From assembly GCA_009760855.2 (NCBI GenBank), contig WPIO01000064.1:1558501-1622500 (forward strand): DNA of 64,000 nt, in the 5' to 3' direction. Made by a program: the position numbers and the translations under genes. The notes under the pieces were generated by a model. It was not told the origin of the DNA, made no database searches, and saw nothing but the letters and a program-made list of their open reading frames with translations. The DNA comes from Cristatella mucedo (Eukaryota > Bryozoa > Phylactolaemata > Cristatellidae). This document shows, piece after piece, positions 45,573-54,300 of this stretch. How positions within the stretch are numbered: the first letter of the stretch is position 1; each line of letters opens with the position of its first letter.

Positions 45573-48500
45573 ACTGAAGCAGTCGCGCAGCACGGGCATG
45601 TCGGCCACGTAGCAGCACATCGCAGCAGCTGGCCACCAAACAGCTGCCGGCTGCCGTAGCGTAGCGCGCACACCCGGCGCCTCGGGTCTGCAGCAGCAGC
45701 TGCTGTGCTACATCGGCGAGGCAAGTCTGCGGCAGAGAGACACGCCCGGCTCGGGCAGCAGCAGCGGCAGCAGCGGATGGGTGGCGCCAGGCTGAGGGCG
45801 AGACGGAAGGCGCACGGACCGTTCTTGAATGCCACCATCGCCCACGTGTCCCTCCAGCCGATCTGGGTCGAGTGCTGGCTTCCGTAGTCCTGCAGCAGAC
45901 TGCGAGCAGCACTGCCGAGCTTGTGCGAGCCCTCGTCCTTGAGCGCGAACACGAGCAGCCGCCCAGGCCGAAGCGCGTCGAGGAAGTCGACCAGCTGACC
46001 ATCCTCGTCCACGAGATACGTGTCGAACACCCGCTGCGCCATCTTTGCGCCCTGCGCTCGAAACGCGACAGGAAGTGAGCGAAAGTAGAGGCAGCGCACT
46101 ACGGCGGCCGACTCGCCGGCCACGTCGACACAGTGGCAGCGCAGCCGCGGCAGCTTTCAGCCTGCTCATAGCAGCGGGCTCAGCAGAGAATCGCCAGCTA
46201 CCCGCGACATGGCTGATAAAGTGCCAGGCACCTAGCCACTGGGGAAAAGACCGTGTGAGGGCGATGCACGTGCTGTGTACTAGCATGAGCTTACGGCTTC
46301 AGCGGAGGTGACGACCATCGAGACTGATACGAGGGTGGCTTGCGGGAAAGATGGCGAGGGAGGGAGGGGGAAGAGGGGGAGCTGCTCGCCTGCTTCGAGG
46401 TGGCAGCTTGCATGCCGCTCGTGAAGCACTGTCCGCGTCTGTCTCCACTGCCGAGGACATGTAACATAATATAATCTAATGTCCGCCTGTAACTCCACAA
46501 AGCCACAAAGACGATGTGGGTGTTACGCAGGAGTGTTTTGTAGAGAGCCTTCAAAGCCTAAGTGGCTTTCGGGTACGCATTTGCTAGCCAACAGACTTCA
46601 TCTCACGCAACAAAGAGAAAGTGGGTAGCATAGCAGAGTCAGGAGAGCAGTCGATGCAGCGATTAACATGTAAGTAGGCGCTCAGGACGGCTGGAAATGA
46701 TGTACCACAGTCGGTAGTAAGTGAGTGGTTGTCGTTGAGTAAGAATCGTGGAAGCAAGCTCCACAGTCAAGGACCTGCAGAGCAAAAGCTTCTGTTGCCA
46801 ACGGTCTTTAAACAGAGGAATGGAACAGCTAATTTATTGTCCATATAGGACCTTCGGGGACGAAGAGGCTGAAACTGGTGCAGCTGTTCAGCTAGGTATG
46901 GAGAAGCCAAGCCGTGGTGGGCCTTGTGGGTCAGCCTAAGAACTTTGCTCTGTATCCGTTGATCAACCGGCACCCATCCTAGCTCTTTTAGCAAAGGAGA
47001 CACATGGTCAACCTCTGGGATTTTCAAATTAGCCTTGCAGCCATATTCATAGCCAGGTACAGTGGCGTAGTGGCTTTTTTCCGTAGCCCAGCCAAAAGGG
47101 AATTAATTACAATAATCTAGCCGAGACAGAACTAAGGAGCTAGTTAGATTTTTGCAGGCCATCGTGAAAGACAGTTCCTAACATTAGGTAGGGATTTGAC
47201 GTGATGGCTAGCTGAAGAAGCAGTCTTCAGAACGCTTTTACAATTTATACAGTTTTCAAAGACGACAGCTAAATTCTGACTACGTGATGATGGTCGCACA
47301 ACAGCATCACCTATTAGAAGAGCACAGCCTTCTAGTCCGGCCACAAGCTTAGGGTGTCCTATGAGCAGCAGATCAGTTTTACTGTCGTTCTTCAAGGAAA
47401 TTTGCCGACATCCAGGATCCAATGTCGGCAAGGCAAGCATTCAGTTTATCAGTCGCTGCAGCAAATTCCGAAGGCTTACATGACAAATACAGCTGTGTAT
47501 CGTCTGTATATAAGTGATATCATATTCTATAGGCTGGAATCACCTTTGCCAGAGGTTAAGTATAACTGAAGAGTAGCAATGGACCGAGGACGGACCCTTG
47601 CGGGACTACTCAGGTGACTGGTCTGGTGGATGAGACCTGACCCCCACACGACACGGATTGAATACGATCAGACAAGTACGATTTAAACCAAGCCAGTGCT
47701 TCGTCTGCCAAACATATCGTTGTTATCAATCGTCCACTCACCATTTGATCGTGCTTCCTTTGCAGCAAATGTAAAGCGCCTAGAAAGAGACTAAGTTCTC
47801 TGAGGGCACTTTATCAAATGTATTATTATTATTATTCAAGTAGGACATCGTGAGAAATAAATAGTGCCGAAGGCAGCTGATAGATCTGGCAGAGCTGGGG
47901 CAGTGACATTCCGTCATGGCTGCTGCATGGGATGTCATTGTTTACACGGAGATGAGCAGTTTCAGTGGAGTGCTGCTGCTTGAACCCCGATTGAAGTCTT
48001 TCTGAATTCCATTCTTTTCAATGTGTGCTGAGAGAAAGTGAAAAGCAGGAGTACAAGTTGCAAGGCGTAGTGCAGCCAATCTGCCTCAACCAACCAACCC
48101 TGGCACGTCGACCACTATATTTTGTTGAGGAAAAGGTCGATAGTGCAATGCACATGGTCTATCTTCAGGGCAGAAAGGCATAGATCATTGTAAAGGTTCG
48201 AATGGCAAATAATAATAATAATAATATAACAGCAAAGAATTTGCATTCTACCCTAAGAGAGCTAAATTTTTTTTAAGGGTCTGTAATCAATTAAGACTTT
48301 TAAGAGACTGAAGGGATCTAAAAAAAAACATTGAAGTAGATGCATGCTGCTTAATGGAGAGAGAACAGGTGCCGGTCAGGGAGAAGTAGCGCAAGGTGGC
48401 AGTTGCAAAATGCATCACCGTTGCAATCGACGACGTGCACCGACACGACTAGCTTCCTTCTACACGGATTCCGAAATGGACACCTGCGTGACCCTCGACA

Positions 48501-49743
48501 CTGTGCCCAAGCTAGCTATGTAATGCTGACGCAGCCTGCATTTCGGCATCCTGCTCGTTGCAGGCAGAATGCTCCACAGACGGCTGGTGTCACCGCTTAC
48601 CGTGACTTCATTCAGCACCACCACGTGGATTCCTCGATCTGTCTCCGTGCCTAAGCTCTCCAGAAGCTGCAAGCACAACAAAAGACAGATTTCGGAGCAG
48701 CAAAACAGAGGAGGCCAGCAAACGAAGATGGTCCCGACAAGCGCACAAGCATCAACAAAGCGATTTCGACAATGTATTGCAGCAGCAATGTTGACAACGA
48801 CAGGCAGCAATGGAAGCTGCTTGTGCTAAAGCAGTAGCCAACAGCTGCATATGCCGGCAAGCCGTAGCTTCCTTACGAGGTCATTGTCAACTCTAACAAA
48901 AATGGAGTCCCTGGCTGACCGGCCCGTGATTCGCACCACCCTCGGCTTCACGATGGCTTCCGCTACTGAAGGAAGCGAGAAAAATGCACACAGCCACTGA
49001 CCAACCGTTCGGCAAACGCATGGGGCAAAATTCATCTCAGTTCAGCGATGGTCGACATACTTGGATCGAGTTCGCCTTCTCTAAGCCAGGTGCTCAACTT
49101 CCACACGACCAGTGCTGAAATCAGCAGCACCACAATCTGCAAAGCAGCCAAGTTTACATAGATGCAAGACAGTCTGCCATCGGCACTCGCTCAAGAAAAA
49201 AGTGCTACCAACAAGCGCCGAATGTCAGCATCCCTCAGAGGTCACGAGACTCGAGCGGACAAGACTCTGGTTGTCACAGACACAAGCCTGCGGATCATGT
49301 GCTTCACCTCACCCCAGCTGCTTATCGCATGATCCCTAGGTCAACCTGCCTGCTTGAGCTCTGCTTTGTCGGGCATTTTCTTTTCTTTTCAGTGACTTGT
49401 TTCATGACAGTACACTTTAGCTGTAGCTGTATTTCTCATCAAAGTGCTGCAATCTACGGCTTAGCATTTTCATGAGCCTGGAGCCTTCGAAAACGCCCTC
49501 CCATTCCTCAGAGCGGCCCACTCATTCTTCACAGTCGCCCACTCTTTCTTCACAGATTGCACAAGCAGCCCCAGAGCATCAAGGCAGGCACCGCAAGGTA
49601 GAACCGCAAAGCAGAACCACAAGGCAGAGCATCAGAGGCTGGTGAGGTTGCACGGTTAGTCCTACAGCGATGAACAGCGTGGTAAGGCTAAGCGACAAAT
49701 CCTAGCTTACCCGCTTCAGCTTGACTCGCCTAAGCACCATCAT
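31209..49743 (-). CDS. POMGNT1: POMGNT1, protein O-mannose beta-1,2-N-acetylglucosaminyltransferase (18 exons)
   Basis: This Golgi type II membrane enzyme transfers GlcNAc from UDP-GlcNAc to O-linked mannose, as on alpha-dystroglycan. Coding exons, 5' to 3': 49743-49711, 49136-49061, 48965-48877, 48666-48601, 46051-45820, 45452-45354, 42027-41861, 41095-41028, 40875-40800, 40688-40563, 39526-39468, 38787-38715, 37235-37107, 36965-36775, 36541-36433, 36180-36103, 35203-35162 and 31322-31209. Every adjoining pair agrees in phase, and the sum is 1,827 nt (608 residues plus stop). Exons 1-2 give the basic tail and anchor, exons 3-6 the stem domain ([22 protein letters not shown]), and exons 8-18 the GT13 catalytic domain with the metal-binding EED. 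The protein is about 50 residues shorter than the human enzyme, partly at the C-terminus. Introns contain LINE-A copies at 33.3 and 46.5 kb and a long CA tract. Only the last exon is less certain. Confidence 0.95.
33273..34362 (+). mobile_element. LINE-A copy 3, in the last POMGNT1 intron
   Basis: It starts at CAACCTCTGGGAAAAGTGAT, just before the YADD motif ([14 protein letters not shown]), and keeps an open frame of about 320 codons to TGA at 34235-34237. It is clearly more diverged from copy 1 than copy 2 is. The CATTA tail has turned into an AT microsatellite. It is antisense to POMGNT1. Confidence 0.92.
34362..34451. repeat. (AT)n/(ATAC)n microsatellite at LINE-A tail
   Basis: About 90 bp of TATA and TACA repeats start where the LINE-A tail should be. 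They probably grew from the CATTA tail itself. Confidence 0.9.
34452..34640 (-). mobile_element. LINE-A fragment, inverted against copy 3
   Basis: The plus strand reads CACTCACAGCCTAAGCGGCT and GCCAACAGACTTCGTCTCAC, the reversed LINE-A 3' UTR, and continues into the ORF tail. It lies tail-to-tail with copy 3, separated by the AT tract, and lacks the last 60 or so bases of the element. Confidence 0.88.
34712..34795 (+). mobile_element. tRNA-like SINE relic
   Basis: AGTGGTGGCTTGTTATACTG and the B-box-like CAGGTTTTGAATCCTGTTAG suggest a tRNA-derived head. No sound acceptor stem is present. Confidence 0.4.
35162..35203 (-). CDS. POMGNT1: POMGNT1 exon 17 (42 nt)
   Basis: A 14-codon exon, [14 protein letters not shown], lies between acceptor TTTTTCAG and donor GTGAGT, phase 0 to 0. 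It matches the CLHIWDLDVRGNHR segment of vertebrate POMGNT1. Confidence 0.93.
36103..36180 (-). CDS. POMGNT1: POMGNT1 exon 16
   Basis: The exon encodes 26 residues, [19 protein letters not shown] then KMLARKD, bounded by TTCTTCTTTTAG and GTAAGA. It corresponds to the TYVAFIRMEKDDDFTTW segment of the family. Phase 0 to 0. Confidence 0.93.
36433..36541 (-). CDS. POMGNT1: POMGNT1 exon 15
   Basis: Acceptor TATATTTAG, donor GTGAAT, entry phase 2 and exit phase 0. It encodes [20 protein letters not shown] then DPCAANFIP, matching the LLSEAEVLDHSKNPC region of the enzyme. Confidence 0.94.
36775..36965 (-). CDS. POMGNT1: POMGNT1 exon 14: catalytic core
   Basis: Acceptor GTGCCTGCAG, donor GTGAGT, phase 0 to 2. 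It encodes [12 protein letters not shown], then [20 protein letters not shown] and [12 protein letters not shown]. The WDWDMWMR and SRSYHFG motifs are among the most conserved of GT13 glycosyltransferases. Confidence 0.97.
37107..37235 (-). CDS. POMGNT1: POMGNT1 exon 13
   Basis: A 43-codon exon, phase 0 to 0, with donor GTAAGC. It contains [20 protein letters not shown] and [10 protein letters not shown], an almost residue-for-residue match to the family. Confidence 0.97.
37345..37830 (-). mobile_element. LINE-A relic, two diverged blocks
   Basis: Blocks at about 37345-37480 (reversed TTCAGTTTATC...CTTGCAGACG-like region of the reverse transcriptase) and 37690-37830 (reversed CAGCTAGGTATGAGGAG region of the ORF tail) match LINE-A. 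They are separated by about 200 bp of unrelated sequence. Located in the POMGNT1 intron 12. Confidence 0.6.
38098..38170 (+). mobile_element. SINE head fragment
   Basis: GTAAAGGTGCTCGAGGGTAC and a B-box-like CAGGTTTGATTCCAGG resemble the SINE head. The body is absent. Confidence 0.4.
38715..38787 (-). CDS. POMGNT1: POMGNT1 exon 12
   Basis: Acceptor GTGTTGCAG, donor GTGAGT, phase 2 to 0. It encodes [20 protein letters not shown] then WNDH. The YCISAWND motif is conserved from animals to plants in GT13 enzymes. Confidence 0.97.
39468..39526 (-). CDS. POMGNT1: POMGNT1 exon 11: metal-binding motif
   Basis: Acceptor CTTTTCAG, donor GTGCGA, phase 0 to 2. It encodes [19 protein letters not shown]. 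The EED is the family's DXD-like triplet that binds Mn2+ and the UDP-sugar diphosphate. Confidence 0.97.
40563..40688 (-). CDS. POMGNT1: POMGNT1 exon 10
   Basis: A 42-codon exon, phase 0 to 0, acceptor TGTCTGCCAG, donor GTAAGT. It includes [20 protein letters not shown] and [16 protein letters not shown], close to the family sequence throughout. Confidence 0.97.
40800..40875 (-). CDS. POMGNT1: POMGNT1 exon 9
   Basis: Acceptor TCTAATCCAG, donor GTGAAT, phase 2 to 0. It encodes [20 protein letters not shown] then DGHHE, the beta-strand and FIDG of the nucleotide-binding fold. Confidence 0.96.
41028..41095 (-). CDS. POMGNT1: POMGNT1 exon 8
   Basis: Acceptor GCATTGTAG, donor GTATGT, phase 0 to 2. 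It encodes [18 protein letters not shown], the first strand of the GT-A fold (VPVAVIAGNRP in vertebrates, here ASDRP). Confidence 0.95.
41861..42027 (-). CDS. POMGNT1: POMGNT1 exon 7: Cys-rich linker
   Basis: Acceptor CCTTTGCAG, donor GTAAGC, phase 1 to 0. It encodes [13 protein letters not shown] and [20 protein letters not shown]. The cysteines match those of the linker between stem and catalytic domains. Confidence 0.95.
43183..43330 (-). mobile_element. tRNA-derived SINE in POMGNT1 intron
   Basis: Reversed body (AACAGCCTCAGTTCTATAGC) and head (GGGCAATAGAAATTCGAGCC) are both visible. The B box is mutated. Confidence 0.7.
45354..45452 (-). CDS. POMGNT1: POMGNT1 exon 6
   Basis: Acceptor TCGCTTTAG, donor GTGAGC, phase 1 to 1. 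It encodes [20 protein letters not shown] then [12 protein letters not shown], corresponding to the SKSPALSSWGDPVLL segment at the end of the stem domain. Confidence 0.9.
45480..45571. repeat. (CA)n microsatellite in POMGNT1 intron
   Basis: About 46 CA repeats start only 28 bases upstream of exon 6, so they sit close to its branch-point zone. Confidence 0.97.
45820..46051 (-). CDS. POMGNT1: POMGNT1 exon 5: stem domain
   Basis: Acceptor CGAGCGCAG, phase 0 to 1, with the weak donor GTCCGT. It encodes [34 protein letters not shown] and [17 protein letters not shown]. This is the FAM3/ILEI-like carbohydrate-binding stem domain of POMGNT1. The donor was chosen because it alone joins exon 6 in frame and yields the expected FKNGPLVQ. 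Confidence 0.95.
46462..47735 (-). mobile_element. LINE-A copy in POMGNT1 intron 4
   Basis: This is the longest minus-strand copy. The 3' tail (reversed, with TGTAACATAATATAATCTAA), ORF tail ([20 protein letters not shown]) and upstream polymerase part ([14 protein letters not shown]-like, frameshifted) are all recognisable. It begins at about the same motif A position as copy 1. Multiple frameshifts make it inactive. Confidence 0.9.
47738..47838 (+). mobile_element. LINE-B 3' end
   Basis: CACTCACCATTTGATCGTGC, GCAAATGTAAAGCGCC and GAGGGCACTTTATCAAATG run into an (ATT)n tail. It adjoins the LINE-A copy without a gap. Confidence 0.85.
48601..48666 (-). CDS. POMGNT1: POMGNT1 exon 4
   Basis: A 22-codon exon, phase 0 to 0, acceptor TGTGCTTGCAG, donor GTAAGC. 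It encodes [20 protein letters not shown] then VT, matching the RGIHVIVLNQATG strand of the stem domain. Confidence 0.95.
48877..48965 (-). CDS. POMGNT1: POMGNT1 exon 3
   Basis: Acceptor CGCTTCCTTCAG, donor GTAAGG, phase 1 to 0. It encodes [20 protein letters not shown] and IFVRVDNDL, the opening strands of the stem domain (VEVYSSRSKVYVAVDG in vertebrates). Confidence 0.88.
49061..49136 (-). CDS. POMGNT1: POMGNT1 exon 2: membrane anchor
   Basis: Acceptor GGCTGCTTTGCAG, donor GTATGT, phase 0 to 1. It encodes [20 protein letters not shown] then GELDP. The hydrophobic run is a signal-anchor for a type II Golgi protein. Confidence 0.88.
49711..49743 (-). CDS. POMGNT1: POMGNT1 exon 1: start and cytoplasmic tail
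   Basis: Eleven codons, [11 protein letters not shown], end at donor GTAAGC in phase 0, which joins exon 2 exactly. A short Arg/Lys-rich tail before the anchor is what a Golgi type II enzyme needs. Either of the two adjacent ATG codons could be used. Confidence 0.8.
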
Positions 49744-50282
49744 CTTTCCGAAGGGGTGAGTGGCTTTCTATAGGCTCCTGTCGGCACGAACTAGCACCAG
49801 CTGGGTGCAGTCGAGTGTGGAGCCTACCATTTTAAAGTAAAGGCTCATAGCTGTAACATCACGACACACGATCCTTACAGCCCATACAAACGCAAGGAGC
49901 AGACAAGATCGTGGGCAACATAAGACAAAACGCAAGTGAGCGCAAATACAACATCCTGTAGCAGAAGCATATAGTTTCAGCAAAAATGGGGGCGGGGCAC
50001 CGAAGCATCCTGCGAGATGGGTGACAAAAGGTACTTGGCACTTAAAAAATGTGCTGCCGGAGATCCATAATCAGCATAACGAATCCTTGTAAAAAAAAAA
50101 GTGGATAGGGGCTATTAAGATGCAGCTGTTCTGAGTGTGCATAAATCTAAATCCACGTCCCTAAATAGTACAGACGAGGAAGACGAGCAAAATATCGGCG
50201 GTTTTCGAGGCTCTAAAAACTCACGATTATGTCCAAACTTGGTAATAATAATAACAAAAACAGACTTTCATAGCGCCCCAGG
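49744..50282. other. upstream flank of POMGNT1, nothing recognised
   Basis: The promoter and 5' UTR should lie here. I see no TATA box or CpG enrichment that would fix the transcription start. Confidence 0.4.
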
Positions 50283-50450
50283 AAAACAGAGGTTCAGCCA
50301 CTAACTCAGGGGTAAGGTGTTCTCTGTTCCCGATCCGGGTCGTGGGTTCGAGTCCTGCAGCAGACAATCCTTTGTTGACCACTGCAAGTGCTGGTGATAG
50401 CCGTGAGGGCACTTCTTCCGCTATATGTCTCCCTTATTGAAAAAGCTCCG
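50283..50450 (+). mobile_element. tRNA-derived SINE
   Basis: AGCCACTAACTCAGGGGTAA, the B box GGGTTCGAGTCCTGC, AATCCTTTGTTGACCACTGC and GCTGGTGATAGCCG are all present. It runs into a C-rich stretch and then a LINE-A relic. Confidence 0.85.
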
Positions 50451-50467
50451 ATTACCCCCCCCCCCCC

Positions 50468-50700
50468 CGATCAACGGATACAGGGCAGAATTCTTACACT
50501 GACCCAGAAGGCCTGCCATGGCTTGGCTCCTTCATACCCTGCACTAGTTTAAGCCGTCGCGAGCTTGGGTCCTCAATGGACAATAAATTAGCCGATCCAT
50601 TCCTTCGCTTAAAGACTGTTAAAGACTTCAAGTTGGCGACAGAAGCTGTTGCTCTGCAGGTCCTAGATTGTTCAACTCACAACCACAATTCTAACTCAAC
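50468..50700 (+). mobile_element. LINE-A relic
   Basis: ATCAACGGATACAGGGCAGA, GGCCTGCCATGGCTTGGCTC and GTCCTCAATGGACAATAAAT follow the LINE-A ORF tail with small deletions. The reading frame is lost. Confidence 0.75.
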
Positions 50701-50841
50701 GACTTCTCTCTTGCGACCAACTGGCTATGTGAAATTACGGACAGAGATGCATGGCTATACGTGCACCGTCTATGATACTGACATATGAGGCTGGAAAGGA
50801 AGCATGCCAACTGACTACTGACAATACGATGAACAACTGCA

Positions 50842-51888
50842 CCATAATAATAATAATAATAATAATGCATTTGATATAGCACCCTCAGAGAACTCAATCT
50901 CTTTCTAGGCACAATGGTTAGTGGTCGCATTCTCAATAAACAACAGGAATAACATGGTTAGGAGTGACATGCATAGGATCAACATGCAAGTTTAGTCAGT
51001 GGCAGCATAAGCACATAAAAGACGAATCACAGCGACCCAATAAATGCTGTCATAAATCAATGCGTTTTTAGTTTTTTTTTAAATGTGGACAGTCAGGAGA
51101 TGTCGTGACGCAAGTCGGGAGTGAGTTCCAGGCTTTGAGACCATATGAACTAAAGGCACGGCCTCCAAAGGATTTGAGATTTGTACGAGGTATAGGTAAA
51201 CAGTTAGATTCCAAAAAGTAGGTGGTAAGATGCTTAGCCTGGTGGGACAGTAGATCTGATAGGTAGGCTGGAGCCAAAGAATGAAGAGACTTAAAGTGAG
51301 TGACAAAACCTTGAAGTCGATGGGTTTCTTGATTGAGAGCCAGTGCAGGTCGGTGAGAAGTGGTGTGATGTGGCAGCTTCGACGCTCACGACAGACAACC
51401 TAGCTGCAGAGTTGTTCACCAGCTATAAGAACCTGAGTGCACAGGCCGGTAGACTAGCAAGCAGTGAGTTACAGAAGTCGCGACGGGATGTCACAAATGC
51501 ATGGACCAATTTAGATGTGGTATCCCTGTCTAAACAAGCCCAAGTTTTAGCAATGTTATTTAGCTGAAAGTAAGCAGACTTGACTGTGGAGCTGATGTGG
51601 TCGTCTAACTGCGAAAGGTCACTTTGGAACATGACACCTAGATGCAGATTCAATAGGAGATATGCTGGCAGAGCCGATTTTGAGCGGCAGCCTTTCCACT
51701 TTCTGAATCACATTTGGTTTTCCCATAACTAGTAATTTGGCTTTATCGTCATTCAATTCAAAAAAGATTTGCTGCCATCCATGTGCGGATGTCATCAATA
51801 CATGCAGCAAGGGAGTTGAGAGAATTCGATGTGCTCAAGGGCTGGGAGGGATCAAAGCAAAGGTACTTACTATCAAAGCAAAGGTACA
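50842..51888 (-). mobile_element. LINE-B, minus copy, right part of a split element
   Basis: On the minus strand the ORF runs through LNDDKAKLLVMGKPNVI, GVMFQSDLSQLDDHISSTVK, RRDFCNSLLASLPA and RTNLKSFGGRAFSSYGLKAW to the 3' UTR, hairpin and (TTA)n tail near 50842. Frames are interrupted by small indels. Its upstream part continues at 54521-54835 beyond a 2.6-kb insertion. Confidence 0.88.
51875..51888. repeat. 14-bp target duplication (left)
   Basis: AAAGCAAAGGTACA occurs here and again at 54521-54534, bounding the inserted block. The same motif minus its last base also occurs once more at 51854-51866. Confidence 0.85.
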
Positions 51889-51959
51889 TAAGCAAATAAA
51901 ACACACGGATTCCCATGGACGGAGAGAACGGTGTGAGGAACAGTTGGAACAGACCAACT

Positions 51960-52330
51960 ACTCTTTGACAACCGTCGCGCGAGGGGATTGCGCGATCGTT
52001 TGTCGGTATCGAGCTCCAGGCTTTGGGAGCGTTGGAACTAAACGCATTCCTCGCAGGGTTTGAGGTTAGGGGTTAGGGCTAAGAAATCAAGAGTCGCGCG
52101 AGCGGTTAGTGCGAGGGAGGCCATAGGAATGAGCATTCCGGATAGGGTAATTGCCGGAGCAAGAGAACGTCGGAACTTGGAAGCGTCAGGGGCAGCAGCA
52201 CCTTGATGACGTCGATGCTGTCAGCACTCGGGATGAGGAGCCAGTGTAAGCCGGAGAGAACGAGCGGAATTTTCCAGCTTGAGTTTCGCACCGTATGCAG
52301 GCGCTGCATCATTTCCTAGGCAGAATGACC
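51960..52330 (-). mobile_element. third, GC-rich LINE relic (C-terminal part)
   Basis: GAGCTCCAGGCTTTGGGAGC with GAACTAAACGCATTCC parallels GAGTTCCAGGCTTTGAGACC and GAACTAAAGGCACGGCC of LINE-B at 51.12 kb. GAGGAGCCAGTGTAAGCCGG parallels GAGAGCCAGTGCAGGTCGG at 51.34 kb. The spacing is similar but the base composition is much richer in G+C, so it is a separate, diverged LINE lineage. Confidence 0.55.
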
Positions 52331-53160
52331 TGTAAGGAGTGAGCTACTCCGGGCGGGACGTCAGCTACGGCGCTCTACTTAAAGCCTAAGCGCTCGACGC
52401 TCGACTGGGAAAGCAGAGAGGAAGGAGGTCACTCGGACTCGACGAGCAGCATATCGCTTCTCAAGCAAAAGCGACTGGCTTTTCGACGCACCGACTTCGC
52501 ACGCCGTGCCGTCCAATGAGCATGTGCTTTAGCAATTGCGGCGTAGTTCACCGACACCCGCCCCCCCCTCCAGACACGCCAATGCGGCCGCCACTGAGGA
52601 CGCTGCACCATGCAATGCGCGGACTTTGCAATCCAGCCGATGCTGACGTACCTGCAGGCCGGCTCCGCGAGATGCGGCCACACAGAGTAGAGTGGCACTA
52701 CACTGAGCTGCAGCGCGGCGACAGGTACAGCGAGAACCGTCGGCTACGCTGTCCCGCCGCCGGCTGAGCAGTCTCCTGCACTAAAGAGGTTTTTCCGGTA
52801 TTTGGGGCGCCCGGGTAGCGCGTGCACGCTTGCGCATAGTATCTCAGGATAAACCGACCGCAAAACTCATTGCCGCGCACGCTAAAGGTGGAGTAAAGAA
52901 GCTCCCGTATTAGCATTATGATGATTGAAGTGTGTGTTTTTAAATCCACTATTACACTAATAAACCGTCATCTCGGTCGCCTAGTCGCAGCCGATTGTGT
53001 TTGCACCATGAGAGAGCTCCGATGTCAGCAAAACTCCGGCCTTTGGGTCAGATAGGCCTTGTTACCGGCAATATTCCGGTCCGGCTGCTAGCTATTAATT
53101 GTTTGATCCGGTATAATTGAATTGTCGTGGTTTTGTTCCCATTCATTGGTGCTCTTTGCA
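52331..53160. other. GC-rich stretch inside the insertion, nothing recognised
   Basis: No coding frame or repeat end is supported. A run of C residues lies near 52560. Confidence 0.4.
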
Positions 53161-53169
53161 ACTCAAGCT

Positions 53170-53605
53170 GTGGCCCGTGTTTTTTTTAGAACTGGTGTCT
53201 GCAGCTATGCTTGTCTGTCATGAGCGTCGCAGTTGCCACATTACTCCACTTCTCGCCCACCTGCACTGGCTACCAGTCAAGCAACGGATCGACTTCAAGA
53301 TTTTGTCGCTCACTTATAGATCACTTCATTCTTTGGCTCCAGCCTATCTCTCAGATATACTCCCCCATCAGGCCAAGCATCGTACCACCCGCTTCTCGGA
53401 ATCCAACAGTCTACAAATACCCCGTACAAACCTCAAATCCTTTGGAGACCGTGCATTTAGTTTCTACGCTCCCAAAGCCTCGAACTCACTCCCGACCTGT
53501 GTCAGAACGTCCCCTGACTTGACCACATTTAAAAAGAACTTAAAAACACACCTATCTAGGACAGCATTTAGTGGGTCCCTGGGATTTGTTCTTTATGTGC
53601 TTATG
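53170..53605 (+). mobile_element. LINE-B, plus copy, C-terminal ORF
   Basis: The frame reads RRSCHITPLLAHLHWLPVKQ, SLTYRSLHSLAPAYLSDILP, RTNLKSFGDRAFSFYAPKAS and TTFKKNLKTHLS. It is broken off at 53605 by a LINE-A and its 3' UTR resumes at 54301. Confidence 0.9.
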
Positions 53606-54300
53606 CGTGTATCTCCGTCAGTAACTCCACAAAGTCATAAAGACCATGTGGGTGTTACGCAGGAGAGTTTTGTATAGCGCACTCACAGCCTAAGCGGCTT
53701 TCGGTACGCATTCGGTAGCCAACAGACTTCGTCTCACGCAACAAAGAGAAAGTGGGAAGCATAGCAGAGTCAGGAGAGCAGTTGAGGTAGTGAGTAGCAT
53801 AGAAGTAGCAGTTCAGGACCGCTGAAAAAGATGTGCCATAGTCGGCAGTTGGAGAGTAGATGTCGTTGCGCAAGAATTGTGGAAGCGAGTTCCGCAGTCT
53901 AGGACCTGCAGAGCTAAAGCTTCTATCGCCAACTGTCTTTAAGCGGAGGAATGGGACAGCTAATTGATTGTCCAGACAGGACCTGAGGGCGCGAACAGGC
54001 TGAAACTGATGCAGCAGTTCAGCTAGGTATGAAGGAGCCAAGCCGTGGCGGGCCTTGTGGGTCAGCGTAAGAACTTTGCTCTGTATCCTTTGCTCAACCG
54101 GCAACCATCCTAGCTCTTCCAGCACACAGCCTAAGCGGCTTTCGGTACGCATTCGGTAGCCAACAGACTTCGTCTCACGCAACAAAGAGAAAGTGGGAAG
54201 CATAGCAGAGTCAGGAGAGCAGTTGAGGTAGTGAGTAGCATAGAAGTAGCAGTTCAGGACCGCTGAAAAAGATGTGTCATAGTCGGCAGTTGGAGAGTAG
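53606..54300 (-). mobile_element. LINE-A copy with internal duplication
   Basis: The minus strand carries the ORF tail and 3' UTR of LINE-A. About 175 bp (ORF end plus the first part of the 3' UTR) occur twice, at about 53685-53860 and 54122-54300, in the same orientation. The copy splits a plus-strand LINE-B. Confidence 0.9.
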
